This document shows, piece after piece, positions 8,151 through 17,319 of a DNA stretch of 64,000 bases. Position 1 is the stretch's first letter. Each line of letters starts with the position of its first letter. Under the pieces are notes generated by a model. It saw nothing but the letters and a program-made list of their open reading frames with translations. It was not told the DNA's origin and ran no database searches. Origin of the DNA: Rhizobium sp. ARZ01 (GTDB lineage Bacteria; Pseudomonadota; Alphaproteobacteria; Rhizobiales; Rhizobiaceae); contig NZ_JACVAE010000001.1 in the NCBI RefSeq assembly GCF_014851675.1, positions 620,001 to 684,000 on the forward strand, written 5' to 3'. The position numbers were made by a program, and so were the translations under genes.

Positions 8151-9872
8151 ATGCAGCGCAAGATTGGCAGCAGTAGTGCCGTATTGGCAACCTTTGCCGC
8201 GGCGCTCCTGGTCGGAGCGAGCCCGGCCAACGCCCAGCAAGCACAGAAGCCGAACATTCTGTTCATCATGGGCGACGACATCGGCTGGATGCAGCCGGGC
8301 ATCTATCACCAAGGCCTGATGGTGGGCGAAACGCCCAACATCGATCGCATAGGTAATGAGGGTGCGAAATTCATGACCTACTACGCCGAGCAAAGCTGCA
8401 CGGCTGGTCGCAACGCCTTCTTCACCGGGATGCATCCGCTACGCACCGGCATGATCCCGCCGCAACTGCCAGGAAGCCCGTCCTACCTGCGGCCGGGAAC
8501 GCCGTCGCTAGCGTGGTTCCTGCGCGATCTTGGCTATAACACCGGCGAGTTTGGCAAGAACCACCTGGGCGACCACACTGACGCGTTGCCGACCGCGCAC
8601 GGCTTCCACGAATTCTGGGGCTATCTCTATCACCTCGATGCCATGCAGGGAGTGAGCTTCCCCGACATCAACAAGACCCCGACCGAGCAGACGGTCGCGC
8701 CGGTTTGCAGGAACACCTCGATCCCCGGCATTCCCGATGATCCCGCGGCCGTCGATCCGGCGACGACACCTTGCCTGACGCCGCCGCGTCCCGTGCTGTT
8801 CTGCACCTCGCCGGATGGGACCGCCGCCAAACAGACCTGCAAGGACGAAGGCCCGCTGACGCTGGAGCGCTCGAAGACCGTGGACGAAGAAATCTCGCGC
8901 CACGTCATCGACTTCCTCGACCGCAACGACCCGAAGAAAACCAACAAGCCGTTCTTCGTCTGGTACAACCCGGCCCGCATGCACATCACCACCGTGCTGT
9001 CGGACAAGTACGCAAACATGATTGGCGAGCCCGGCGGCAAGGACTGGGGTCTCAATGAAGCCGGCATGAAGCAGATGGATGACAACATCGGCTATGTGCT
9101 GAAAAAGCTCGAAGAAATGGGGCAGCTTGACAACACCATCATCGCCTTCACCACCGATAATGGTGCCGAAACGCAGACTTTCCCCGATGGCGGCGTAACG
9201 CCGTTCAAGGGCGGAAAGCTGACGACATGGGAGGGCGGCATGCGCGCGCCGATGCTCGTGCGCTGGCCGGGCCATATTGAACCTGGGACGGTCAAGAACG
9301 ACATCTTCGCCTCGCTCGACTGGTTGCCGACACTGGTCGACATCGCCGGCGGCCCGAAGGGCAACGAACTGAAGGCGCAGATCGAGAAAGGTGCTTATCC
9401 GGGCATAGCCAAGACGACGCTCGACGGCGTCAACCAGCGCGACTATCTCGAAGGCAAGTCCGATAAATCGGCCCGCGACACCTTCTTCTACTACTCGGGC
9501 AAGGACCCGTCGGCCGTTCGCTACAAGAACTGGAAGATGTACTTCGCGATGGTGTCCGACAACGTGGAAGGCTTCCTCGTCGGAGTGATTCCCTACCACT
9601 GGACTCAGGTCGTCAACATCAAACGCGACCCATTTGAAGTCTCCGTCGGAACGCAGATAAAGACGGTAATGGGAACGGGCGGCACGATTGGCTCTCCGTC
9701 GACCGCCTACATCTACGACTGGAACCTCCTGCCGATCGGTCAGGCGCTTTGGCTGAAGGAGCTTGAGAGCTACATCGACTATCCGCCCATGCAGGACCCG
9801 GCCAGCTACAACCTCGAACAGGTTATGCAGCAGGTGAAGGAGATGCGGTCGTCGCATCGAGCGGGCGAATGA
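8151..9872 (+). CDS. Secreted arylsulfatase-type sulfatase
   Basis: A 573-residue alkaline-phosphatase-superfamily sulfatase with a Sec signal peptide (cleavage after ANA, residue 28). Metal ligands are in the GDDIGW motif (D42, D43) and later in FTTDNGAETQ. The residue to be converted to formylglycine would be C83 in SCTAGR, with R87. This is C-x-A-x-R rather than the classical C-x-P-x-R. The C-terminal region (TFFYYSGKDPSAVRYKNWKM) is typical of arylsulfatases. It would hydrolyse sulfate esters in the periplasm for sulfur scavenging. No formylglycine-generating enzyme or sulfate transporter is nearby. GGGAG precedes the ATG. Confidence 0.85.
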   Translation: MQRKIGSSSAVLATFAAALLVGASPANAQQAQKPNILFIMGDDIGWMQPGIYHQGLMVGETPNIDRIGNEGAKFMTYYAEQSCTAGRNAFFTGMHPLRTGMIPPQLPGSPSYLRPGTPSLAWFLRDLGYNTGEFGKNHLGDHTDALPTAHGFHEFWGYLYHLDAMQGVSFPDINKTPTEQTVAPVCRNTSIPGIPDDPAAVDPATTPCLTPPRPVLFCTSPDGTAAKQTCKDEGPLTLERSKTVDEEISRHVIDFLDRNDPKKTNKPFFVWYNPARMHITTVLSDKYANMIGEPGGKDWGLNEAGMKQMDDNIGYVLKKLEEMGQLDNTIIAFTTDNGAETQTFPDGGVTPFKGGKLTTWEGGMRAPMLVRWPGHIEPGTVKNDIFASLDWLPTLVDIAGGPKGNELKAQIEKGAYPGIAKTTLDGVNQRDYLEGKSDKSARDTFFYYSGKDPSAVRYKNWKMYFAMVSDNVEGFLVGVIPYHWTQVVNIKRDPFEVSVGTQIKTVMGTGGTIGSPSTAYIYDWNLLPIGQALWLKELESYIDYPPMQDPASYNLEQVMQQVKEMRSSHRAGE

Positions 9873-9882
9873 CAAGATTGCA

Positions 9883-9906
9883 GTGGACGCCCTTCGGGGC
9901 GTCCAC
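9883..9906 (+). terminator. Hairpin downstream of the sulfatase gene
   Basis: A perfect 10-bp stem (GTGGACGCCC/GGGCGTCCAC) closed by a TTCG tetraloop, 11 bases after the stop codon. There is no strong T-tract after it, so it may stabilise the transcript end as much as terminate it. Confidence 0.55.
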
Positions 9907-10061
9907 CTGGTAGCGCGATGTCCTGAGCTCGGGCCCCCTTTGGGGCCAGGAGCGGTCCTTTATCCGAATGGCTCGGCTGCTGCTTCTGCGACTTGATGCC
10001 CGATTCTTTGGGAAATGAGCGTCGGGCGGGACTTCCTGCCGGCATCGCAGCGCCAAAAGCA

Positions 10062-10088
10062 CAACGCCCCGCTCGAGGCGGGGCGTTG
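10062..10088 (-). terminator. Terminator of the acyl-CoA dehydrogenase gene
   Basis: A perfect 11-bp stem CAACGCCCCGC/GCGGGGCGTTG with a 5-base loop, 30 bases past the dehydrogenase stop on the minus strand. A TGCTTTT tract follows on that strand. Confidence 0.65.
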
Positions 10089-10118
10089 GCATCGTTGCGA
10101 AGAAGATCGGAAAGTTGC

Positions 10119-11342
10119 TTACTGGAACGCCTGAAGGCCGGTCTGTGCGCGTCCGAGGATCAGCGCATGAACGTCGTGCGTGCCCTCGTAGGTGTTGACG
10201 GCTTCCAGGTTCATGACGTGGCGGATGACGCCGTACTCGTCGGAAACGCCATTGCCGCCGTGCATGTCGCGGGCGACGCGGGCGATGTCGAGCGCCTTGC
10301 CGCAGTTGTTGCGCTTCATCAGTGAGATCAGTTCGGCCGGGGCGCGATGCTCGTCGAACAGGCGTCCGAGGCGCAGTGCGCCCTGCAGGCCGAGCGAAAT
10401 CTCCGTCTGCATGTCGGCCAACTTCTTCTGGATCAGCTGCATCTGGGCGAGCGGCTTGCCGAACTGCTTGCGGTCCATCGTGTACTGGCGGGCGGCGTGC
10501 CAGCAGAATTCTGCAGCACCCATCGCACCCCAGGCGATACCGTAGCGGGCACGGTTGAGGCAGCCGAAGGGACCTGCGAGGCCGGAGACTTCCGGCAACA
10601 GGTTTTCGTCCGGAACGAACACGTCCTGCATCATGATCATGCCGGTGATGGAGGCACGCAGCGAGAACTTGCCTTCGATCTTCGGCGTCTCGAAGCCCTT
10701 CATGCCGCGCTCGAGGATGAAGCCCTTGATCTTGCCGTCATGCGCGTCCGACTTGGCCCAGACGATGGCAACGTCGGAGATCGGCGAATTGGTGATCCAG
10801 TTCTTGGCGCCGGAGACGAGATAGCCGCCGTCGACCTTCTTCGCGCGGGTGATCATGGAGGAGGGGTCCGAGCCATGATCCGGTTCGGTCAGGCCAAAGC
10901 AGCCGACCCACTCGCCGGAGGCGAGCTTCGGCAGGTAGCGCTTGCGCTGCTCGTCGGTGCCGTAGGCGAAGATCGGGTGCATGACGAGCGAGGACTGGAC
11001 CGACATGGCCGAGCGATAGCCGGAATCGACGCGCTCGACTTCGCGGGCGACGAGGCCATAGGAAACGTAGTTGGCGCCGACACCGCCGAACTCTTCGGGG
11101 ATCGTCGGGCCGAGCAGGCCGAGCGCACCCATCTCAGTCATGATTTCACGGTGGAAGATCTCGTGACGGTTGGCCTCGAGAACGCGCGATGCCAGCTTGT
11201 CCTGGCAGTAGGCGTGGGCGGCGTCGCGGATCATCCGCTCTTCGTCGGTCAGCTGGTCCTCGATAAGGAAGGGATCCTCCCAGTCGAAGGCGGCCATCTT
11301 GGCGCGGGCCTGTTCCGGTGTTGCCTTGTGATGTGCGCTCAT
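10119..11342 (-). CDS. gcdH: Acyl-CoA dehydrogenase, glutaryl-CoA dehydrogenase type
   Basis: A 407-residue FAD-dependent acyl-CoA dehydrogenase. Features of the glutaryl-CoA branch are the N-terminal [18 protein letters not shown], the flavin-binding segments [16 protein letters not shown] and [14 protein letters not shown], and the catalytic glutamate E386 in [16 protein letters not shown]. It would oxidatively decarboxylate glutaryl-CoA to crotonyl-CoA in lysine and tryptophan breakdown, passing electrons to ETF. GGAAG lies before the ATG. No CoA transferase or ETF genes are adjacent. Assignment to glutaryl-CoA rather than another substrate rests on overall sequence similarity. Confidence 0.85.
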   Translation of the reverse strand: MSAHHKATPEQARAKMAAFDWEDPFLIEDQLTDEERMIRDAAHAYCQDKLASRVLEANRHEIFHREIMTEMGALGLLGPTIPEEFGGVGANYVSYGLVAREVERVDSGYRSAMSVQSSLVMHPIFAYGTDEQRKRYLPKLASGEWVGCFGLTEPDHGSDPSSMITRAKKVDGGYLVSGAKNWITNSPISDVAIVWAKSDAHDGKIKGFILERGMKGFETPKIEGKFSLRASITGMIMMQDVFVPDENLLPEVSGLAGPFGCLNRARYGIAWGAMGAAEFCWHAARQYTMDRKQFGKPLAQMQLIQKKLADMQTEISLGLQGALRLGRLFDEHRAPAELISLMKRNNCGKALDIARVARDMHGGNGVSDEYGVIRHVMNLEAVNTYEGTHDVHALILGRAQTGLQAFQ

Positions 11343-11580
11343 GGGATCTTCCTCTCTCGCCGTCTGTCTCGATGCAGATGTGCTATATCAGGATGCCCGC
11401 GCCTTAAAGAGGCGGAATCTGTCCGTTTCCCCGGCACTCTGCCTAATTGTGCATGGCTTCATGCGCCCGCAGAATGAGAGCAGTCAAAAGCGACCTGGAC
11501 CGGCTGTTCTTTATCCCAAACCACGCAATGCCATCGATCCTGGCGGTTGCCGCTTGTCTATGGCGAATCCGGCTTGCGCC

Positions 11581-12378
11581 TCACCGTGTCAGCAGCCATT
11601 CGTGTTCCTTGGCGTTGTGGAACTTCCAGATCCGCTTCGGACCCGCCATGACATTCAGGTAGTAAAGGTCATAGCCGTGGCAGGTGGCGCAAGGGTGGTA
11701 GCCCTTGGGCACCAGCGTCACGTCGCCATCCTCCACCGCCATCGCCTCGTCGAGCGAACGGTCGTCGGTGTAGACGCGCTGGAAGGCGAAGCCCTGCGGC
11801 GGGTTGAGGCGGTGGTAGTAAGTCTCCTCAAGGAAACTTTCGTTCGGCAGATCGTCCCGGTCGTGCTTGTGCGGAGGATAGGAGGAGGTGTGCCCCTCCG
11901 GGGTGATCACTTCCACCACCAGCAGCGAATGAGCCGAACCGTCATCCTCAGGCATGATGTTAGTGACATGGCGGACGTTGCTGCCCTTGCCGCGAACGAT
12001 CTGCTGATGCGTGCCGGGCGGAATCGCCTTGGCCTTGAAGTTGCCTCCGCCCGGCGCGGAGCAGACTGCAAGCTCAAGGCCCGTTTCCGCCGTCACCGAC
12101 CAGTTCGAATGGGCCGGCACATACAGTGCATGCGGCTGGCCCTCGAACACGCTCATACGCTCGCCGAGCACGCCGAAGCTCTCGCCGTCGGCCGTCACCG
12201 ACCCCTTGCCGGTGACGAAGACGAGGCAAACCTCCCGGCTTCCCGTCTCCGCAGCGATGATCTCGCCCGGCTTCATCTTGTGCAGATCGAAGCCCACATA
12301 GGTCCAGCCGGCGCTTTCCGGGGTGACATGCGTCACCCGGCCATGATCGCCCTTGGGTTTTACGAGCAGATTCGGCAT
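11581..12378 (-). CDS. iolB: 5-deoxy-glucuronate isomerase
   Basis: A 265-residue bicupin of the IolB family. It converts 5-deoxy-D-glucuronate to 2-deoxy-5-keto-D-gluconate in the myo-inositol pathway. The second cupin carries likely metal ligands in YPPHKHDRDD and in GYHPCATCHGYDLYYLNV; the ESFLEETYYHRLNPPQGFAF segment is typical. It is the last gene of the iolC-iolD-iolE-iolB series, 48 bases after iolE. ATG 12378 (MPNLLVKPKG) with AAAGGA upstream is preferred; an in-frame ATG at 12402 would add 8 residues. Confidence 0.93.
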   Translation of the reverse strand: MPNLLVKPKGDHGRVTHVTPESAGWTYVGFDLHKMKPGEIIAAETGSREVCLVFVTGKGSVTADGESFGVLGERMSVFEGQPHALYVPAHSNWSVTAETGLELAVCSAPGGGNFKAKAIPPGTHQQIVRGKGSNVRHVTNIMPEDDGSAHSLLVVEVITPEGHTSSYPPHKHDRDDLPNESFLEETYYHRLNPPQGFAFQRVYTDDRSLDEAMAVEDGDVTLVPKGYHPCATCHGYDLYYLNVMAGPKRIWKFHNAKEHEWLLTR

Positions 12379-12426
12379 GGGCTTGTTCCTTTCATTCGGC
12401 ATCCGTGTCCAGCGTGCGGCGGAGCG

Positions 12427-13344
12427 CTATCCTTTCGGAAAACCCTCTGTCTCGACGGTATAGCCCGCAGCGGTCATGACGCGCATCAGTTCCGCATGGC
12501 CGATCTCCGCCATCTTCTGCGGCGGGGCCTTGCGCGGATCCTGTTCGGCTTCGACGACGAACCAGCCTTCATAGCCGTGATCCGCCAGCCGCTGTACGAT
12601 TGCGCCGAAATCGAGCGACCCGTCGCCCGGCACGGTAAACACGCCGAGCGCCACCGCATCGAGGAAGGATTGCCGGCTGCGATCCAATCCGTCCACCACG
12701 GCCCGACGGATGTCCTTGACGTGGACGTGATTGATGCGGGCGTGGTGATTGTCGATGGCGCGCAGCACGTCGCCGCCGGCAAACGCCAGATGCCCGGCAT
12801 CGAGCAGCAGCGGAATGCCTTCGCCCGACGCGCGCATGAAGGCGTCGAGCTCCGGTTCGGTTTCCACCACGGCGGCCATATGGTGGTGATAGGAGAGCGG
12901 CATGCCCTGTTCGGCGCACCATTCGCCGAACTGGGTGACGCGGCGCGCATAGGCCTTCATCTCGTCGTCCGAAAGGCGCGGCTTGGTCGCGAGCGGCTTG
13001 GAACGGTCGCCCTGGATGGAGCGGCCGACTTCGCCATAGACGATGCAGGGCGCGTTGACCGCCTTGAACAGTTCGATCATCGGGGCGATGCGGTCCTTGT
13101 TGGCGGCCAGTTCCTCGTCGACAAGGGTGCCGGAGAACCAGCCGCCGCAGAGCGTGACGTCGGCGGCGCGCAGGATCGGCAGCATGACGGCCGGATCCTC
13201 GGGGAAGCGGCGACCCTTCTCCATGCCGGTAAAGCCCGCGCCGCGAGACTGCCGAAGGCATTCCTCGAGGGACACGTCGTCGCTCAGTTCCGGAAGGTCG
13301 TCGTTCCACCAGGCGATCGGCGACATGCCGAGTTTGGCTTTCAT
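12427..13344 (-). CDS. iolE: Myo-inosose-2 dehydratase
   Basis: A 305-residue TIM-barrel protein of the xylose-isomerase-like superfamily. It dehydrates scyllo-inosose (2-keto-myo-inositol) to 3D-trihydroxycyclohexane-1,2-dione. The N-terminus LGMSPIAWWNDDLPELSDD is a signature of IolE. Metal and substrate ligands are expected in YHHHMAAVVET, LLLDAGHLAFAGGD and INHVHVKDIR. A strong AAGGAG lies 7 bases before the ATG at 13344; the longer frame from 13416 overlaps the iolD end and is not needed. It lies 72 bases after iolD. Confidence 0.95.
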   Translation of the reverse strand: MKAKLGMSPIAWWNDDLPELSDDVSLEECLRQSRGAGFTGMEKGRRFPEDPAVMLPILRAADVTLCGGWFSGTLVDEELAANKDRIAPMIELFKAVNAPCIVYGEVGRSIQGDRSKPLATKPRLSDDEMKAYARRVTQFGEWCAEQGMPLSYHHHMAAVVETEPELDAFMRASGEGIPLLLDAGHLAFAGGDVLRAIDNHHARINHVHVKDIRRAVVDGLDRSRQSFLDAVALGVFTVPGDGSLDFGAIVQRLADHGYEGWFVVEAEQDPRKAPPQKMAEIGHAELMRVMTAAGYTVETEGFPKG

Positions 13345-13416
13345 GATGTTCTCCTTAGGCTCGGAAGAGCGACGGATCGGCTCGTCCGAAAATTGATCTC
13401 GTATGGGTTGAAGCAC

Positions 13417-15267
13417 CTAGCCGATGCGCTGGGCGCTGAGCGCTTTCACATAGGCTTCACGCGCCTTTTTGACCTCTTCGCGCGGGCTGACCTCGGGCAC
13501 CGCCACGTCCCACCAGTGGCCACCTTCCTTGGTGGTAATCAGCGGATCGGTGTCGATGACGATGACCGACGTGCGATCGTTGCCCTTGCTCTGCTCGATC
13601 GCCGTCTCGAGATCGGCAATGGAGGAAACCTTCACCGCGACTGCGCCCATGCTTTCGGCGTGCGCCCGGAAATCGATGTCCGGCATCGCCTCGATCCGCG
13701 CGTCCTTGAGCAGGTTGTTGAAGTTGGCACCCCCGGTCGCCATTTGCAGCCGGTTGATGCAGCCGAAGCCGCGATTGTCGAGCACGACGATCGTCAGCTT
13801 TTGGCCGAGCATGACCGATGTGGAAAGCTCCGAGTTCATCATCATGTAGGAGCCGTCGCCAACCATGACAACGACATCCGCTTCGGGCCGCGCCATCTTG
13901 ACTCCCAGTCCGCCGGCGATCTCGTAGCCCATGCAGGAAAAGCCGTATTCCATGTGATAGCTGCCCGGCCTTCCGGCCTGCCAGAGCTTGTGCAGTTCAC
14001 CCGGAAGCCCGCCGGCGGCGCAGACGAGGACGGAGTTTTCGCCGCCGATGGCGCGTTGGACCGCACCGATCACCTGACCGTCAGACGGGAGAGGGGCGTT
14101 CGTGGCTGCGGTGGCGCTGTTTGCCGCCGCCATCCATTCTGCCTTGCGCTCTTTCGCGGCTGCTTCGACCGAGGCCGGTGCCTTCCAGCCACCCAGCGCT
14201 TCGGAAAGCAGCGTCAGGCCTTCGCGGGCATCGCAGACCAGCGGCAGGCCGTCGTGTTTGGCTGCGTCGAAGGAGGCAGTATTCAGACCGATGATCCTGA
14301 TACGTTCGTTCTTGAACAGCGCCCAGGAGCCGGTGGTGAAGTCCTGCAGGCGCGTGCCGACCGCCAGAATCAGGTCGGCTTCTTCGGCAAAGGCGTTGGC
14401 GGCGGAGGTCCCGGTGACGCCGATGGAACCCATGCAGAGCGGATGGTCGTCGGGCAGCGCCGACTTGCCGGCCTGGGTGACGGCTACGGGAACGCCATGC
14501 ATGCCCGCGAATGCCTTCAACTCGGCTGTAGCGTGCGAATAGAGCACGCCGCCGCCGGCGATGATCAGCGGTCGCTCGGCGTGACGGATCGCCTCGATCG
14601 CTGCGGTGAATTCGTCCGTATCCGGACGCGGGCGGCGCTCCTTCCAGACCCTCTCTTCGAACAGGCTTTCGGGATAGTCGTAGGCCTCGGCCTGCACGTC
14701 CTGGCAGAGCGACAGCGTCACCGGACCGCAATCGACCGGATCGGTCAGGACCTGCATGGTGCGCTTCAATGCCGGGATGATCTGCTCGGGTCGGGTGATG
14801 CGGTCGAAATAGCGCGAGACGCAGCGGAAGGCGTCGTTCACCGAAACCGTGCCATCGCCAAAATCCTCGATCTGCTGCAGAACAGGATCAGGAACGCGGT
14901 TGGCGAAGATGTCACCTGGCAGGAAGAGGACGGGCAGGCGGTTGACATGCGCAACGCCGGCCGCCGTCACCATATTGAGTGCGCCGGGGCCGATCGAGGT
15001 CGTGCAGGCCATGAACCGCTGGCGGAAGCTCGCCTTGGCAAAGGCCACCGCCGCATGCGCCATGCCCTGCTCGTTGTGGGCGCGGTAGGTGGGCAGCTCC
15101 TCGCGCACCTGATAGAGCGCTTCGCCGATGCCGGCGACGTTGCCATGGCCGAAGATGCCCCAGACGCCGGCAAAGATCGGCACCTTTTTGCCGTCGACGA
15201 TCGTCATCTGCTTTTTCAGATAGTGCACGATGGCCTGCGCCATCGTCAGCCGGACCGTCTTACCCAT
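13417..15267 (-). CDS. iolD: 3D-(3,5/4)-trihydroxycyclohexane-1,2-dione hydrolase
   Basis: A 616-residue thiamine-diphosphate enzyme that opens the six-membered ring to give 5-deoxy-glucuronate. The order of domains is that of acetolactate-synthase-like proteins: N-terminal pyrimidine-binding domain with the conserved glutamate in YRAHNEQGMAHAA, a central domain (PLIIAGGGVLYSHATAELKA), and a C-terminal ThDP domain with GDGSYMMMNSELSTS and the VLDNRGFGCINRLQ metal-binding segment. The second of two adjacent ATGs (15267) is chosen, since GGAGG is 6 bases before it. It starts 21 bases after iolC. Confidence 0.95.
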   Translation of the reverse strand: MGKTVRLTMAQAIVHYLKKQMTIVDGKKVPIFAGVWGIFGHGNVAGIGEALYQVREELPTYRAHNEQGMAHAAVAFAKASFRQRFMACTTSIGPGALNMVTAAGVAHVNRLPVLFLPGDIFANRVPDPVLQQIEDFGDGTVSVNDAFRCVSRYFDRITRPEQIIPALKRTMQVLTDPVDCGPVTLSLCQDVQAEAYDYPESLFEERVWKERRPRPDTDEFTAAIEAIRHAERPLIIAGGGVLYSHATAELKAFAGMHGVPVAVTQAGKSALPDDHPLCMGSIGVTGTSAANAFAEEADLILAVGTRLQDFTTGSWALFKNERIRIIGLNTASFDAAKHDGLPLVCDAREGLTLLSEALGGWKAPASVEAAAKERKAEWMAAANSATAATNAPLPSDGQVIGAVQRAIGGENSVLVCAAGGLPGELHKLWQAGRPGSYHMEYGFSCMGYEIAGGLGVKMARPEADVVVMVGDGSYMMMNSELSTSVMLGQKLTIVVLDNRGFGCINRLQMATGGANFNNLLKDARIEAMPDIDFRAHAESMGAVAVKVSSIADLETAIEQSKGNDRTSVIVIDTDPLITTKEGGHWWDVAVPEVSPREEVKKAREAYVKALSAQRIG

Positions 15268-15288
15268 CATGTTCCTCCCAGAATGCTC

Positions 15289-17211
15289 TCAGTGCCCGCG
15301 CGTTTTCAGCCAGGCGTCAGTCAATTCGCCGAAGCGGTTGGTCATATCGATGATCGCCGCCTCGTCGGTGAGCCTGCCGGCCATCCATTCCCGCGCGGCA
15401 TCAGCAAAGATCGTGCGCCCGACGGCAAAGCCCTTCACTGACGGCGCCGCCTTCGTCGCCTCGAAAGCCTGCACCAGCTCCTCCTTCGGCGCCTCCAGAC
15501 CAAGCAGGACAATGCCGCGGCAATAGGGGTCGTTTCGCGCTACGACCGCGTCGATGTTGCGCCATGCCGCCGCCGACGCCTGCGGTTCCAGCTTCCACCA
15601 GTCGGGTTTGATGCCGAGATTATAAAGCTCCTGCAGCGCCGTGGACACCGTCTCATCGTTCAACGGCCCGTTCTTGCCGGCGATGATCTCGATCAGCAGT
15701 TCCCGCCCGACGCGCCGCGCCGCCTCGAAAAGCGCGCGCAGCTTCTCCTGCTGTTCCTTCTTCAATGTTGCCGGATCGTCCGGATGATAGAAGCACAGGC
15801 ATTTGATGCAATGGCCGATCGGCCATTCGACAAGCTGCGAGCCGATGTCCTGGCTGAATTCGAAGCGCAGCGGTTTTGAGCCGGGAAGCTCCACCGGGCG
15901 GCCGATCCAGGAAAAGTTCTTTGTCGCCGCATCGAAGAAGGCGTCGCGGCCGAACCGTTCGTCGATCAGCATACCGTAGCCCGGCCGCCCCTTCGCCACG
16001 CGCGCCGCCGCCTCGACCGTCAGCCGTTTGAAGGGGGAAATGCGCTCGTGCGGCACGCCGAGCTGATCGGCGATCTCCACCAATTGCATGCGGTGGTCGC
16101 AGGCGAGCGCCATCAGAAGCGGGATCTCTTCCCGGCGGGTGGTGGCCCAGTGAATGTGGTTGATCGCTTCGTCCTTCCGCAGCGCCCTGTGCTGGCTTCC
16201 ATGCTCAAGGAAGAACTGCAGTTCCGCCCAGGTCGGGTACTCCGGCGAGCAGAGCAGACGGGAGACGGCGAATGCGCCGCAGGCATTGGCCCAGGTGGCA
16301 GATGTTGCGTGGTCTTCGCCGGCGAGCCAGCCGCACAGGAAGCCGGACATGAAGGCGTCGCCGGCACCGAGCACGTTGTAGACCTCGATCGGAAACCCCT
16401 TGCCGACGATTCCGTCTTCGAGATCGTCGCTGATCGGCCCGTCATAGACGATGCAGCCCATGGCGCCGCGCTTCAGCACGATCGTCGCATCGGACACAGC
16501 GCGGATCGCCTTCAGCGAGGAGAGCACGTCGTCCGCGCCCGAGGCGATCATGATCTCTTCCTCGGTGCCGACGATCAGGTCGCAATCCGGCAGGACTGAT
16601 TTCATCAGCTTCGAGACGCGGTCGGACTTTACGTAGCGCTCGAAACCTTCGGCATGCCCGGCGAGACCCCAGAGATTGGGCCGGTAGTCGATGTCGAAGA
16701 TGACTTTGCGACCGTTCTCGCGCGCGATCCGGATCGCCTTGCGTTGCGCAGCTTCCGTGTTGGGTTTGGAAAAATGCGTGCCCGAGACGAGCACGGCGCG
16801 CGACGAACGGATGAATGCCTCGTCGATATCGTCCTCGCAGAGCGCCATGTCGGCGCAATCGGTGCGCACAAAGATCATCGGCGAGACGCCTTCGGCCTCG
16901 ATTGCCAGCAGAACAAGCGCCGTAAGGCGTTCCTTGTCGGTGACGATTCCCGCGGTCGCGACGCCTTCACGGTCGCACTGTTCGCGGATGAAGCGGCCCA
17001 TCTGCTCGTCGCCGACACGAGTTATCAAACCTGACTTCAGGCCGAGCCGCGCCGTTCCGATCGCGATGTTGGCAGGGCACCCACCGACGGACTTGGCGAA
17101 GGAGGTGATGTCCTCGAGCCGGCTGCCGAGCTGCTGGCCATAGAGATCGACGGACGAACGGCCGATCGAGATGACGTCGAGCGTCAGGGCTTCAGGATCG
17201 TGTCGCGGCAT
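15289..17211 (-). CDS. iolC: Bifunctional 5-dehydro-2-deoxygluconokinase / DUF2090 putative aldolase
   Basis: A 640-residue fusion. Residues about 10-330 are a PfkB/ribokinase-type sugar kinase with GRSSVDLYGQQ, KSVGGCPANIAIGTARLG and the catalytic base in EVYNVLGAGDAFMSGFLCGW. They would phosphorylate 2-deoxy-5-keto-gluconate. Residues about 335-640 are a DUF2090 domain (LLMALACDHRMQLVEIADQL, RPGYGMLIDERFG, LLIEIIAGKNGPLNDETV) with the look of a class I aldolase barrel. By context it probably cleaves the 6-phosphate product to malonate semialdehyde and DHAP, replacing IolJ. GGGAGG sits before ATG 17211. First gene of the operon; an IolR-type site is about 77-90 bases upstream. Confidence 0.93.
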   Translation of the reverse strand: MPRHDPEALTLDVISIGRSSVDLYGQQLGSRLEDITSFAKSVGGCPANIAIGTARLGLKSGLITRVGDEQMGRFIREQCDREGVATAGIVTDKERLTALVLLAIEAEGVSPMIFVRTDCADMALCEDDIDEAFIRSSRAVLVSGTHFSKPNTEAAQRKAIRIARENGRKVIFDIDYRPNLWGLAGHAEGFERYVKSDRVSKLMKSVLPDCDLIVGTEEEIMIASGADDVLSSLKAIRAVSDATIVLKRGAMGCIVYDGPISDDLEDGIVGKGFPIEVYNVLGAGDAFMSGFLCGWLAGEDHATSATWANACGAFAVSRLLCSPEYPTWAELQFFLEHGSQHRALRKDEAINHIHWATTRREEIPLLMALACDHRMQLVEIADQLGVPHERISPFKRLTVEAAARVAKGRPGYGMLIDERFGRDAFFDAATKNFSWIGRPVELPGSKPLRFEFSQDIGSQLVEWPIGHCIKCLCFYHPDDPATLKKEQQEKLRALFEAARRVGRELLIEIIAGKNGPLNDETVSTALQELYNLGIKPDWWKLEPQASAAAWRNIDAVVARNDPYCRGIVLLGLEAPKEELVQAFEATKAAPSVKGFAVGRTIFADAAREWMAGRLTDEAAIIDMTNRFGELTDAWLKTRGH

Positions 17212-17287
17212 GCTTCCTCCCATCGGCACCGAGATGCTCTCCGGCGCTCTGGAAAACGAAACATCAATTCCAAAGGTTAGTCAATTC

Positions 17288-17301
17288 GGAATGTACATTC
17301 C
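17288..17301. promoter_or_regulatory. IolR-type operator, GGAA-N6-TTCC
   Basis: GGAATGTACATTCC, a perfect 14-base palindrome, in the 108-base gap between iolR and iolC. The GGAA-N6-TTCC form is the reported recognition pattern of the Sinorhizobium RpiR-type inositol repressor IolR. Its place in front of iolC suits repression of iolCDEB. Confidence 0.75.
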
Positions 17302-17319
17302 ATTTCATTTCCGGTCATT

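Noticed and set aside
11341..15441. A very long open frame on the plus strand across the iol genes
   Set aside because: It is the antisense shadow of iolB, iolE and iolD in GC-rich DNA; its translation has biased, non-protein-like composition and no ribosome binding site.
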